The notes: generated by a model from the sequence alone, not told the origin. Shown: positions 14,406-22,360, numbered from the stretch's first letter. The stretch: 32,503 nucleotides of DNA from Streptomyces misionensis (GCF_007896895.1 NZ_VOGW01000187.1:179168-211670); one strand, 5' to 3'. Program-made: numbers and translations.

Positions 14406-15253
14406 CCGGTCTCCGTGTGGCGGCCGACCACGCCCGCCGCCAGTTCGGCTCCTTCGAACGCGCCGGATCGGGCCCGGGCGGCGAGGGCCCTGGCGATGAT
14501 CCGGTCGGTGACGGAGGGCAGGTGGCGGGCCAGGAAGAACTCGACGGCACCGCGCCGGGTGGTCGGCAGGTCGCGGCGCACCCGGCGGCCGAGGGCGGCG
14601 CGGAGCACCGTGGCGACGACGCCCTCCAGTGGCTCGTAGCTGCTCATGCCCTCCAGGGAGAGCCCGGCGGCGGCGGTCGAGTCGTGGATCGGACTGCGCA
14701 CCGCCGACGGGTACACGCAGGTCACGCCCACGTGGGTGCCGAGTTCGAGGCGCAGTGCGTCGGCGTAGGCCACCAGGGCCCGCTTCGAGGCGCCGTACGC
14801 CGCGGCCAGCGGCAGCTGCATGGCGGCCATCCGCGAGGAGACCATGACGATCCGGCCCCGGGACGCCACCAGGGCGGGCACGCTCGCGGCGGTCACCCGC
14901 CAGGCGCCGAGCAGATTGATGTCGAGCTGGCGCCGCACCTCGGCCCCGGGCGGCAGTTCGGCCGGGGCGGGCCCGCCGACACCGGCGTTGTTGACGAGCA
15001 GGTCGAGCCCGCCGAGCCGGTCGACGGCGGTCGCCACGGCGGCGGCCGCGCGGTCGTCGTCGGTGATGTCGCAGGCGAGCACCTCGACCGGGTCGCCCGG
15101 GCGCGGTGCGAGGTCCAGCCCGACGACGTGGGCGCCGAGTCCGGTCAGCCGGGCGCAGATCGCCCGGCCGAAGGTGCCGGACGCGCCGGTGACGAGCACG
15201 CGCAGACCGCGGGCGTCGCGCAGGCCCCGGCGTCGAACGGGTGCGGCCTTCAT
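14402..15253 (-). CDS. Short-chain dehydrogenase/reductase
   Basis: A 283-residue classical SDR. The cofactor loop is TGASGTFG (residues 22-29), NNAG is at residues 88-91, and the catalytic Ser (VSS, about 139-140), Tyr153 and Lys157 (YGASK) are all present, so the enzyme should be active with NAD(P). The C-terminal third is longer than minimal SDRs ('LPTTRRGAVEFFLARHLPSVTD'), as in short-chain enzymes acting on bulky lipids or terpenoids. It overlaps the upstream monooxygenase (ATGA) and the downstream permease (GTGA). It probably interconverts an alcohol and a ketone in the same pathway as the monooxygenase. Confidence 0.87.
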   Translation of the reverse strand: MKAAPVRRRGLRDARGLRVLVTGASGTFGRAICARLTGLGAHVVGLDLAPRPGDPVEVLACDITDDDRAAAAVATAVDRLGGLDLLVNNAGVGGPAPAELPPGAEVRRQLDINLLGAWRVTAASVPALVASRGRIVMVSSRMAAMQLPLAAAYGASKRALVAYADALRLELGTHVGVTCVYPSAVRSPIHDSTAAAGLSLEGMSSYEPLEGVVATVLRAALGRRVRRDLPTTRRGAVEFFLARHLPSVTDRIIARALAARARSGAFEGAELAAGVVGRHTETG

Positions 15254-16602
15254 GCGGGGCTCCCTGCACGGGCGGTGGCGGTGAACGGGCGGGCGCCGCG
15301 GCGCAGCCGGGCACGGCCGGCCGCGATCTCGCGCGGTACGGCGGCGAGGTACCGGTCGAAGTCGATGCGCATCCGCGGGCGCCGGTCCCCCCAGCGCGCG
15401 ACGGCGGCCCGCAGGGCGCGGTCGACGGCGCGCCGCTGTTCCGCGGCCGGGGGCAGGGCGTAGCCGCCGGAGAACCAGGCGGCGGCCAGCTTGGCCTGGA
15501 CCTCCACCACGGGCAGCGCCGCTCCCGTGGACTGCATCAGCCCGACGAAGGTCAGGCTGGGGTCGTCGAGGTGGAACACCCTGTGGTAGAGCGGCAGTTG
15601 CTCCGGGTCGTCGCCCACCCAGCGGGCGGTCAGGAAGGGGATGCCGACCTGGTACCCGGTGGCCCAGACGATCACGTCGACCGGTGCCGAGGTGCCGTCG
15701 GTGAAGACGACCGAGTTCCCGGCGAGGCGCTCGATGCCGGGCCGGGCGGCCACCTCGCCGTGGGTGAGACGGTGCAGGATGGTGTCGCTGATCGTGGGGT
15801 GGTTCTGGAACAGCCCGCCTTCGGGCGCGGGCAGGCCGTAGCGCTGCGGGGTGCCGACGGCCAGCCGCAGCAGGGTCTCGGCGACACGCTGGCGCACCCG
15901 CCAGGGCAGCACCGCCAGCGCCCCGCCGGTCGCGTCGGAGGGCCGCCCGAAGAGGTACTTGGGGACGATGTGGACGCCCCTGCGGGCCGACAGCAGCACG
16001 GGGCCGCGTGCGACGTGGGAGGCGTCGACGGCGATGTCCATCGCGGAGTTGCCCATGCCGACGACGAGCACCCGCCGGTCCCGGAAGACCTCCGGGGTGC
16101 GGTAGTCATGGGCGTGTGTCTCGACGCCGTCGAAGTGCCCCGGGTAGGCCGGATCGGTCGTGCGGGGCAGCCAGTTGTGGCCGTTGGCGACCACCACCCC
16201 GGCGTAACGGTCCGTGTCGCCGGAGTCGGTCGTCACCTCCCAGCCGCCGTCGCCCGCGCGCTCGACGGTCGCCACCGTGGTGCCGAAGCGGATGTGCCCG
16301 GTGAGGCCGAACTCCGCGCTGTAGTCGGCGAGGTAGCCGGCCACCAGGTCGGCCGACGGATAGTCCGGCCAGTGCCGGGGCATCGGGTAGTCGGCGAACT
16401 CGGTGCGTTTCCTGCTGGTGTTGAGGTGCAGGGAGGGGTAGGCCGGGGACAGCCCGCTGGCGTTGTCGCGCGCCCACAGCCCGCCGGGGCGGTCGCCCTT
16501 CTCGTAGGCGACGACCTCGACACCCGCGTCGAGCAGGGCCTTGACGGCGGCGAGGCCGGCCGCCCCGGCGCCGATCACGGCGACCCGGTGGGCAGGGGGC
16601 AT
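15250..16602 (-). CDS. Flavin-containing monooxygenase
   Basis: A protein of about 450 residues. It has an N-terminal FAD loop, VIGAGAAGLAAVKALLDAG (residues 9-27). The family fingerprint FxGxxxHxxxY is seen as HFDGVETHAHDYR, followed by an NADPH loop (VVGMGNSAMDIA). 'VIVWATGYQV' is the conserved C-terminal ATGY strand. The Tyr at the end of the fingerprint points to an N- or S-oxygenating FMO rather than a classical Baeyer-Villiger enzyme, though some FMOs do both. Two starts are possible: ATG 16608 abuts GAGGAG, whereas ATG 16602 leaves a normal 6-base gap, so 16602 is preferred. It is the first gene of the FMO-SDR-permease operon and is divergent from the PucR regulator. Confidence 0.86.
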   Translation of the reverse strand: MPPAHRVAVIGAGAAGLAAVKALLDAGVEVVAYEKGDRPGGLWARDNASGLSPAYPSLHLNTSRKRTEFADYPMPRHWPDYPSADLVAGYLADYSAEFGLTGHIRFGTTVATVERAGDGGWEVTTDSGDTDRYAGVVVANGHNWLPRTTDPAYPGHFDGVETHAHDYRTPEVFRDRRVLVVGMGNSAMDIAVDASHVARGPVLLSARRGVHIVPKYLFGRPSDATGGALAVLPWRVRQRVAETLLRLAVGTPQRYGLPAPEGGLFQNHPTISDTILHRLTHGEVAARPGIERLAGNSVVFTDGTSAPVDVIVWATGYQVGIPFLTARWVGDDPEQLPLYHRVFHLDDPSLTFVGLMQSTGAALPVVEVQAKLAAAWFSGGYALPPAAEQRRAVDRALRAAVARWGDRRPRMRIDFDRYLAAVPREIAAGRARLRRGARPFTATARAGSPA

Positions 16603-16641
16603 GCGCATCTCCTCGGGAGGGACGGGACGGGGGGCCACCCA

Positions 16642-16736
16642 GGTTGTGGCCCCGCCCAACCGTAGGGTCCGCGCACCCTGCGGGAACATGTCGCGCGGCA
16701 CCCGATTCGGCCCTTCCCTTGTGCCGCGCCACAACC
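16642..16736. promoter_or_regulatory. Paired palindromes in the FMO-pucR divergent region
   Basis: Two symmetric elements lie in this 152-base gap. GGTTG-N10-CAACC covers 16642-16661, and TTGTG-CCGCGC-CACAA covers 16719-16734. In addition, GGTTGTGGC (16642-16650) and GCCACAACC (16728-16736) are inverted copies of each other. Repeated TTGTGG half-sites facing both genes are what a PucR-type regulator controlling its divergent operon might bind. This is inferred from symmetry and position alone. Confidence 0.45.
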
Positions 16737-16754
16737 GGCGCGAGGATGCCGCGC

Positions 16755-17879
16755 ATGCGGCACGAGGACTGGGACAGCGTGGTGGACCTGATGGAGCGGG
16801 TCGTCGGCGAGGACGACCTGCTGCCGTCGGTGGTCTTCGGCGTCCGCACGACGGTGCGCGAGGTCGCGGGGCTGGCGCCCGCCGACATCGCCGGGCACAC
16901 CCGCGCGCTGCTGGCCGCGGCGACACGGGCACTGGCCGCCAGGCGGGGCCCGACCGAGACGGAGCTGTCCTTCGTGGCGGAACTCGGGCACACCCGGGCC
17001 CGGCAGGGAGTGCCCATCGAGGCGGTGCTCGGCGCCATCCATGTCGCCGAGCGCGCGATCTGGTCCCGCGCCCGGGAGGCGGCGGCCACGGCCGGGATCG
17101 ACGCCCGGCTGCTGCTCGATGTGCGCGAGCTGTACGACGACTGGGCGGAGGCGGTGCGGGCCAGGCTGATCCAGGCGCACCGCGCCGCCGGCACCGGGCG
17201 GGCCGCGGGCGCCGGCGACCGGGACCCGACGATCCTGCGGCGGCTGCTCGAAGGGGGTTCGGCGGCCGCGCTGGCCGCCGCGGAGGCCGGACTGCCCGTC
17301 ACCGGCGGGCTGTGGGTGCTGGTCGCCCGGGCGGACGGCGGCCTGGAGCGCTCGTTGCGCGAGCAGCCGCAGGCGCTCACCGGGCACCTCGACGGCCTGC
17401 TGGTCGGCGTGTCCGCCCAGGCGCCGGGGGCGCGCGCCGCCCGTACCGGTGCCGTGGCGGGGCTGGCCGGACCGGCCGAGCCGGAGGAACTGGGCACCGT
17501 GCGACGGCTGGCGCTCGCCGCGCTGACCGCCGCCGAGTCGGCGGGGCGGCGCGGGGTGGTGCACATCGCCGATGTCGCCGTCCTCGCGGCCGTGACCGAA
17601 CGGGCGGATCTGGCAGCAGTTCTGACGGACCGTCACCGGACGGCGTGGGCCGCGCTCGGGGTCCAGGCCGAGCCGGTGGCGCTCGCCGTGCGCGCCTGGC
17701 TGGAGGCGGGCCGGGACGTGGCCTCGGCGGCCGAGCGCCTGTTCGTCCACCCCAACACGGTGCGCAACCGCGTCCAGCGCTTCACCGACGTCACCGGCAT
17801 CGACCCCTACGACACGTTCGGCGCGCTGAACGCGTGGTGGCTGTGCCGTGTCCGGCTGGGCTCGGGCGAACCCGGCTGA
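16755..17879 (+). CDS. PucR/CdaR-type transcriptional regulator
   Basis: A 374-residue regulator. The N-terminal half ('LSFVAELGHTRARQGVPIEAVLGAIHVAERAIW') is the sensory helical region seen in many actinobacterial PucR proteins. The C-terminus has the PucR helix-turn-helix: 'VASAAERLFVHPNTVRNRVQRFTDVTGID', with the 'HPNTVRNRV' recognition helix. Such proteins usually activate a neighbouring catabolic operon when its substrate is present. GAGGA at 16743-16747 favours ATG 16755; an ATG nine bases upstream (16746) is the alternative. It is divergent from the FMO-SDR-permease genes, its probable targets. A hairpin at 17894-17949 follows. Confidence 0.85.
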   Translation: MRHEDWDSVVDLMERVVGEDDLLPSVVFGVRTTVREVAGLAPADIAGHTRALLAAATRALAARRGPTETELSFVAELGHTRARQGVPIEAVLGAIHVAERAIWSRAREAAATAGIDARLLLDVRELYDDWAEAVRARLIQAHRAAGTGRAAGAGDRDPTILRRLLEGGSAAALAAAEAGLPVTGGLWVLVARADGGLERSLREQPQALTGHLDGLLVGVSAQAPGARAARTGAVAGLAGPAEPEELGTVRRLALAALTAAESAGRRGVVHIADVAVLAAVTERADLAAVLTDRHRTAWAALGVQAEPVALAVRAWLEAGRDVASAAERLFVHPNTVRNRVQRFTDVTGIDPYDTFGALNAWWLCRVRLGSGEPG

Positions 17880-17893
17880 CCGGTGACAGGGCT

Positions 17894-17949
17894 CACCGCC
17901 GTGGCCGTCGGGGCCGTGCGGGCGGTCCGGTTCACGGCCCGCGGCGGTG
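17894..17949 (+). terminator. Hairpin after pucR
   Basis: CACCGCCG (17894-17901) and GGCCGT (17903-17908) pair with ACGGCC (17934-17939) and CGGCGGTG (17942-17949). This gives an interrupted 14-bp stem starting 15 bases after the stop codon. It has a GC-rich stem without a U tract. Confidence 0.5.
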
Positions 17950-18035
17950 TGTCCTGATCGACGTGCGGGCGGGAGAAGCGGCCCAGAGGATGGGTGGAGA
18001 GGCAATACACGCCGAAGCAGAAGGAGAGTGCAGTT

Positions 18036-18257
18036 ATGCGAGGTCGCATCACACGCACGCTGGCCGCCGGCCTCACTGCGGGCATCCTGGCGAGCGGCGC
18101 GGCCGTAGCCTCGGTCGGAACCGCCTCCGCGGCGCCGCAGGCCGCCCCGGGTTCGTATCCCACGGCGCACCACTGCCACAAGGTCAAGGGGCACTACGCC
18201 AACCACAACGGCAAGCGTGTGTGGGTCAAGTCGCACAAGGTCTGCACCAAGCGCTGA
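18036..18257 (+). CDS. Small secreted cationic peptide with two cysteines
   Basis: A 73-residue precursor. Residues 1-32 are a Sec signal peptide (basic MRGRITR start, hydrophobic core LAAGLTAGILASGAAVA, cleavage after ASA). The predicted mature part is about 41 residues. It has eight Lys/Arg, six His, no Asp or Glu, and two cysteines (Cys47 and Cys70) that could form one disulfide, closing a 24-residue loop around HYANHNGKRVWVK. AAGGAG at 18021-18026 fixes the start; an in-frame ATG at 17994 would put the signal peptide inside the protein. It is monocistronic, with a clean hairpin at 18265-18292. The function is unknown; an antimicrobial, metal-binding or cell-wall-binding role would fit. 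I do not recognise a named family. Confidence 0.82.
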   Translation: MRGRITRTLAAGLTAGILASGAAVASVGTASAAPQAAPGSYPTAHHCHKVKGHYANHNGKRVWVKSHKVCTKR

Positions 18258-18264
18258 CCCCAGG

Positions 18265-18292
18265 GGGACGCCGCGCGTCATCACGGCGTCCC
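18265..18292 (+). terminator. Hairpin terminator after the secreted peptide gene
   Basis: GGGACGCCG (18265-18273) pairs perfectly with CGGCGTCCC (18284-18292) across a 10-base loop. It starts 7 bases after the stop codon. The 150 bases beyond it hold nothing recognisable before the decayed ABM fragment. Confidence 0.7.
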
Positions 18293-18442
18293 TCCGGCGC
18301 GCCGTCCCGGGACGGACCCGCGGGCGCGTGCACGACCCGTCACATTCCGCACCGCGGCCGACGCCCCCGTCATCGGGTTCCGCCAGGCCGGCTGCTGTTC
18401 CGGGGCGCGTACCTGCCGCCCACGAACCCGCTACCGCACCAG

Positions 18443-18709
18443 GGAAGGCGCGCAGAACACCGTCTCTCCCTGCTCGACACCATAGCGGCCGCGTCCCGCC
18501 GGGAGCCGGGCAACCTCGCCTACCGCGTCCACCAGGGCGCCGAGGACCCGCGGACGATCGTGCTCTACGAGGAGTACGGCCGCGAGGCCGACTTCACCGC
18601 GCACTGCGCCTCCGCGCACTTCCAGGAGATCGTGCTCGGCAAGGTCGTACCGCTGCTCGACAGCCGTGACGTGCTGCGCTGTGTCCCGCGTCCGCAGGTG
18701 CGGGCATGA
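18443..18709 (+). pseudogene. 5'-truncated antibiotic biosynthesis monooxygenase (ABM/YgiN-like) fragment
   Basis: The frame reads GRRAEHRLSLLDTIAAASRR, then EPGNLAYRVHQGAEDPRTIV, then LYEEYGREADFTAHCASAHF. This matches the second and third strands and helices of small ABM-domain proteins (about 100 residues, dimeric ferredoxin-like fold). The first beta strand is missing, and there is no ATG or GTG in frame upstream after any recognisable homology, so the 5' end has been lost. Its stop overlaps the start of the broken alcohol dehydrogenase as ATGA, showing the two were once a coupled operon. It is therefore called a relic. Confidence 0.65.
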
Positions 18710-18973
18710 GGACGCGTGCGGTGGTGCTGCGGGCCGTCTCGACCGCCCGCCCCTACGACGAGGCCCCCGGTCGAGGTGGAGGAACTGGAACTGGGCGGGC
18801 CGCGCGAGGGCGAGGTGCTGGTCCGGGTGGCGGCCGCCTCGCTCTGCCACTCGGACCTGTCGGTGGTCAACGGCGACCGGGTCCGCCCGCTGCCGATGGC
18901 GCTGGGGCACGAGGCGGTGGGCGTCGTCCAGGAGACCGGGCCCGGCGTGAGCCGGTTCCGCGCCGGTGATCAC
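18706..18973 (+). pseudogene. Zinc alcohol dehydrogenase, N-terminal part (frameshifted)
   Basis: The segment starts with MRTRAVVLRAVSTARPYDEA and then switches frame: VEVEELELGGPREGEVLVRV, then LCHSDLSVVNGDRVRPLPMALGHEAVGV. The catalytic-zinc region of medium-chain dehydrogenases is present (CHSD and GHEA). The frame change is explained by one extra C in a five-C run near 18764-18768. The frame then runs into RFRAGDH at the left edge of an inverted block, where homology jumps to the opposite strand. It overlaps the ABM relic by 4 bases. Confidence 0.75.
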
Positions 18974-19534
18974 TCGGCCGTCACCTTCGGGCTGCCCACC
19001 GCCTCCACCGCCAGCTCGGCGCCGCCGCCGGTGAGGTCACGGACCGCCTCGACCGCCTCGACCGGGTCGTAGGCGTGGGTCGCGCCCAGCCGCAGGGCCA
19101 GTTCGCGCTTCGCCGGCACCGGGTCGACCGCGACGACCGGGTGCGCCCCCGCCGCCCGGGCCCCCATGACCGCGGACAGGCCCACGCCGCCCAGGCCGTA
19201 GACCACCGCCGACCGGCCGGGGCGCAGGGCCGCCGTGTTGACGACCGCGTCGGCACCGGTCAGCACCGCGCAGCCGAACATCGACGCCACCGTGAACGGG
19301 ACGTCCTCGGGGATCGGCACCAGCGACTCCTGGGCCGGCACCGCGTATTCGGAGAACGCGGAGACGCCCAGCTGGTGGTGGACCCGGGCGCCGTCGGCGT
19401 CGGTCAGCAGCGACGGGCCGTGCAGCAGCGCCCCGGACCCGTTGGCCGCGGCGGCACGGGCGCACAGGGCGGGCCGGCCGGCCGCGCAGTCGGTGCAGAA
19501 GCCGCAACTCGGCACGAACACCGGGGCCACGTGA
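18970..19534 (-). pseudogene. Zinc alcohol dehydrogenase, inverted central part
   Basis: On the minus strand this block reads VAPVFVPSCGFCTDCAAGRP (structural-zinc cysteines), then AFSEYAVPAQESLVPIPEDV, then VVYGLGGVGLSAVMGARAAG (NAD-binding loop) to AVGSPKVTAE. It is exactly the piece missing between the plus-strand N- and C-terminal parts. The block is bounded by TCAC (18970-18973) and GTGA (19531-19534), a 4-bp inverted repeat. Flipping it back joins GDH to VAP in frame. At the other end it leaves one base too many before VPALAFAGEG. The gene is inactive as read here. Confidence 0.8.
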
Positions 19535-19775
19535 GGTACCGGCGCTGGCGTTCGCCGGCGAGGGCAAGTCCCTGGTGGGTTCGTACATGGGCGCCGCGGT
19601 GCCGCGCCGGGACATTCCCCGGCTCCTGGAGCTGTGGCGGGCGGGCCTGATGCCGGTGGAGCCGATGCACACCGGCACCCTGCCGCTGACCGGTGTCGAC
19701 ACGGCGTTGGAGGAGCTGGCCGCGGGCCGGGCGATCCGTCAGGTGATCGACCCGTCGGGAAGGCCGGCCGGCTGA
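19535..19775 (+). pseudogene. Zinc alcohol dehydrogenase, C-terminal part
   Basis: The plus-strand frame reads VPALAFAGEGKSLVGSYMG, then AAVPRRDIPRLLELWRAGLM, then DTALEELAAGRAIRQVID. This is the normal end of a zinc-dependent alcohol dehydrogenase. A caller may place a short open frame at ATG 19575, but it has no ribosome site and continues the broken gene. It ends before a hairpin at 19790-19823. Confidence 0.75.
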
Positions 19776-19789
19776 ACCGGCGCACGGCC

Positions 19790-19823
19790 GCCGCCCGGCC
19801 CACGCCTCCTCGGGCCGGGCGGC
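19790..19823. terminator. Hairpin between the alcohol dehydrogenase relic and ureD
   Basis: GCCGCCCGGCCC (19790-19801) pairs perfectly with GGGCCGGGCGGC (19812-19823) around a 10-base loop. It lies 14 bases after the dehydrogenase stop and 87 bases beyond the end of the converging urease operon, so it may terminate both. Confidence 0.65.
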
Positions 19824-19910
19824 CCTCTCCCGCGGCGGGCACGGCCTCCCCCGCGGCGCCGGCCCGTCCGGGTGCCGCGTCGGCCGGGCGGCGCCCGGCG
19901 ACCCGGCCCG

Positions 19911-20852
19911 TCAGGTCTTGCGCAGGTCCGGGGCGGGCACGCCGATGAGCAGACGGCGTACGGCGTCCCAGGCGGTGTGCAGGGCGCGGGTGATCGCGGG
20001 CGAGTCGCTGCCCAGGATCCGCGCCCACGCCCCGCAGTCGTCGGGCAGCACGCTCACCCCGAAGGCCGCGCCGGTGTCCGCCAGCGCCTCGTGCAGCACG
20101 TCGGCGATCTCCGCGGCGGGGGCGAGCGGGGAGACGGCGTAGAGCGTGGCCATCAGGTCGTGGTCGGCGAAGACCGCCGGGCCGGTCACCGAGCCGGACT
20201 CGGCCGGGTCGAGGCGTACGGTGTCCACGGCCACGAGATCGCCGTCGCCGCGGGTGATCTCCAGGTCGCTGAAGAGCATGCGGTAGGCGTGCCGTTCGCC
20301 CCGGGCCAGCCGGCCGGCGGCGATGGTCTCCCCCAGCAGCACCGTGGCCGTGGGATCGACGGTCACCTGGGTGTGCTGGTAGAAGCGCGCGTCCCGGTAC
20401 GGGATCAGCGGGTCGGGCAGGTACTCGACGTAACTTCCCGCTTCCGCGCGCAGGTTGACGACCTGGGTGGCGTGGTCGAACTCCATCCGGTGCAGTTTGG
20501 TGGCGGCCTGTGTCGTCAGGTGCACCGCCGTGCCGGGCCCGCAGTCGATGTCGAGGCGGTTGCGGTCGGCCTGGACGATGCCGCCGCCCGTGGACATCAG
20601 ATAGGTCACCGGCATGTCGGGCCGCAGCGGGTCGACGTACAGCGGGCGCATGATCTGCAGGGGCGACTTCTGGTAGCGGTCCACGAGTTCGGTGCGGTCG
20701 CCGACGCGCGCGTAGCGCAGTTCGAGCAGGCCGACCTTGCCGGGGCGCCCGGCGGCCAGGGTGTCCGCCGGGCCGGTGAGGTCGAGCATCCGGGCCGGTG
20801 TCCGGCGGGGTTCGTAGTGTGCGGGGTCCAGCCGCGCGGGCGCCGTGGTCAT
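19911..20852 (-). CDS. ureD: Urease accessory protein UreD
   Basis: A 313-residue UreD/UreH. The family core is seen as 'VGLLELRYARVGDRTELVDRYQKSPLQIMRPLYVD', 'YLMSTGGGIVQADRNRLDIDCGPG' and 'LTTQAATKLHRM', with 'GETIAAGRLARGERHAYRML' further on. UreD forms a complex with UreF and UreG on the urease apoprotein and helps deliver nickel. The ATG at 20852 overlaps the ureG stop (ATGA), so it is the last gene of a coupled operon. Its length is normal or slightly long for the family. Confidence 0.9.
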   Translation of the reverse strand: MTTAPARLDPAHYEPRRTPARMLDLTGPADTLAAGRPGKVGLLELRYARVGDRTELVDRYQKSPLQIMRPLYVDPLRPDMPVTYLMSTGGGIVQADRNRLDIDCGPGTAVHLTTQAATKLHRMEFDHATQVVNLRAEAGSYVEYLPDPLIPYRDARFYQHTQVTVDPTATVLLGETIAAGRLARGERHAYRMLFSDLEITRGDGDLVAVDTVRLDPAESGSVTGPAVFADHDLMATLYAVSPLAPAAEIADVLHEALADTGAAFGVSVLPDDCGAWARILGSDSPAITRALHTAWDAVRRLLIGVPAPDLRKT

Positions 20853-21559
20853 GCGGTGGCCGTCTCCTGCCGGGCGGGCCCGGCGGCCTCGTGGGACAGC
20901 AGGAAGTCGGCGATGGTCTCCAGGCCCTCCCCGGTCAGCGAGTTGGTGAGCACCACCGGCCGTCCCTGGCGGACGTGGTGGGCGTCCGACTCCATCTGCG
21001 CCAGGTCGCAGCGCACGTACCGGGCGATGTCGATCTTGTTGATGACGAGCAGCTCGCACTCGGTGATGCCGGGGCCCCGCTTGCGCGGCATCTTGTCGCC
21101 CTCCGCGGTGTCCAGCACGAACAGGAAGAGGTCGACGAGCGCCGGGCTGAAGGTGAGGGTGAGGTTGTCGCCGCCGCTCTCGAAGAGCAGCGTGTCCACC
21201 TCGGGGAAGCGTTCGAGGATCTCGTCGGCGGCGGCCTGGTTCATCGTCGGGTCGTCGCGGACCGCCGTGTGCGGGCAGGCGCCGGTCTCGACGCCGACGA
21301 TGCGGTCCGCGTCCAGGACCCCGGCGAGGGTGCGCCGGACATGCGCGGCGTCCTCGGAGGTGTAGATGTCGTTGGTGATCACGGCGGGCGTGCGGCCGCG
21401 GCCGATGAGCACCGGGACGAGCGCCTCGATCAGCGCGGTCTTGCCCGAGCCGACCGGCCCGGCGACGCCGACGCGCAGCACGCCGTCCGCGGGGCGCTTC
21501 ACGAACTCGTCGTGGTCGTGGTGGTGTGCGGAGCCTCGCACCTGGGTGGGGTCGTGCAT
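20849..21559 (-). CDS. ureG: Urease accessory GTPase UreG
   Basis: A 236-residue SIMIBI GTPase that powers nickel insertion into urease. The P-loop is GPVGSGKT at residues 34-41. 'ETGACPHTAVRDD' carries the CPH metal-binding motif; ESGGDNL and NKID are the other GTPase signatures. The N-terminus has a His-rich stretch (HHHDHD, residues 12-17), a feature of UreG proteins that bind nickel themselves. That fits the absence of a ureE gene in this operon. The ATG at 21559 has AAGGA 8 bases upstream; a further in-frame ATG at 21625 is less likely. Confidence 0.93.
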   Translation of the reverse strand: MHDPTQVRGSAHHHDHDEFVKRPADGVLRVGVAGPVGSGKTALIEALVPVLIGRGRTPAVITNDIYTSEDAAHVRRTLAGVLDADRIVGVETGACPHTAVRDDPTMNQAAADEILERFPEVDTLLFESGGDNLTLTFSPALVDLFLFVLDTAEGDKMPRKRGPGITECELLVINKIDIARYVRCDLAQMESDAHHVRQGRPVVLTNSLTGEGLETIADFLLSHEAAGPARQETATA

Positions 21560-21661
21560 GGGGAGTCCTTGTCCTCGATGGGGTGTCTTGTCGGCGCGGT
21601 CCGGGCCTGCCCGGTCCGAGGGCACCGTCGGTCCGGGCCGGACCGGTCCGGAAGAAGGGTC

Positions 21662-22360
21662 CTAGCTCGCGAAGAGCCGGGCCTCCGCGCGTTCGTGCCG
21701 GCCGGCCATCACGTCCGCGACGGGCACGCAGCCGCCCAGATCGGGCAGCTCCCGGCGCAGGGCCGCCTCGACGGTCTCCTCGATCACCGGGGCGGCGCCG
21801 TGCAGCACGACCTGGGCCCGGCGGTGGTCGGTGAGCCGCAGGCGCAGGGCGGCCCCCACGAGGCTGGCCGCGAAGGCGAACAGCTCGCAGGTGACCGCCT
21901 GCCTGGTGGTGAGCCCGGCCGCCGCGTGGACGACGCCGGCGACGACCGGCTGGCAGCCGCGCACCGTGCCCGCGCGGTACAGGGTCCGGTAGTGCTCGAT
22001 CGGTGGGGTGCCGTAGACCTCGCCGGCCAGGTCGAGCAGCTGGCGGCCGGTGCGGACGACGGCCTGCCGGGCCTCCCGGCCCAGCTTGGTGGCGTACAAC
22101 CGCCGCTCCACCGCGACCACTTGCTCCCAGTCCTGCGCCCCGACCGCGCGGTGGGTGAGGGCGAGGGCGGTCGCGTCGGCCGGTCCCGCGCTGTGCCGGA
22201 GCAGGTCGTGCAGGAGGGCGGGCAGAGTCCGCGGGGTGACCGCGCGGGCCTGCTGGAAGCCCTCCAGACCGTGCGAGAGGGTGTAGTAGCCGCTGGGGAA
22301 GGCCGAGTCCGTGAGCTGGAGCCCGGTCAGCAGCGCCTGGGTCGGCATCGGGTCGTTCAC
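21662..22360 (-). CDS. ureF: Urease accessory protein UreF
   Basis: A 232-residue all-helical protein with the UreF signature: 'LLTGLQLTDSAFPSGYYTLSHGLEGF' near the N-terminus, then 'YATKLGREARQAVVRTGRQLL' and 'GCQPVVAGVVHAAAGLTTRQAV'. UreF bridges UreD and UreG on the apo-urease and gates GTP hydrolysis. It starts at GTG 22360 behind GGAGACCCGGC; an ATG four codons later is an alternative. It is the fourth accessory/structural step after ureC (85-base gap) and is followed by ureG after 102 bases. Confidence 0.9.
   Translation of the reverse strand: MNDPMPTQALLTGLQLTDSAFPSGYYTLSHGLEGFQQARAVTPRTLPALLHDLLRHSAGPADATALALTHRAVGAQDWEQVVAVERRLYATKLGREARQAVVRTGRQLLDLAGEVYGTPPIEHYRTLYRAGTVRGCQPVVAGVVHAAAGLTTRQAVTCELFAFAASLVGAALRLRLTDHRRAQVVLHGAAPVIEETVEAALRRELPDLGGCVPVADVMAGRHERAEARLFAS

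Noticed and set aside
16644..16754. N-terminal extension of the PucR regulator to ATG 16644
   Set aside because: It would cover the palindromic divergent region, and a ribosome site supports 16755 instead.
18217..18669. 150-codon plus-strand frame over the peptide end and the ABM fragment
   Set aside because: No domain, low-complexity composition, and out of frame with the ABM-like homology.
19575..19775. Separate 66-residue gene starting at ATG 19575
   Set aside because: It is the C-terminal part of the broken alcohol dehydrogenase and has no ribosome site.
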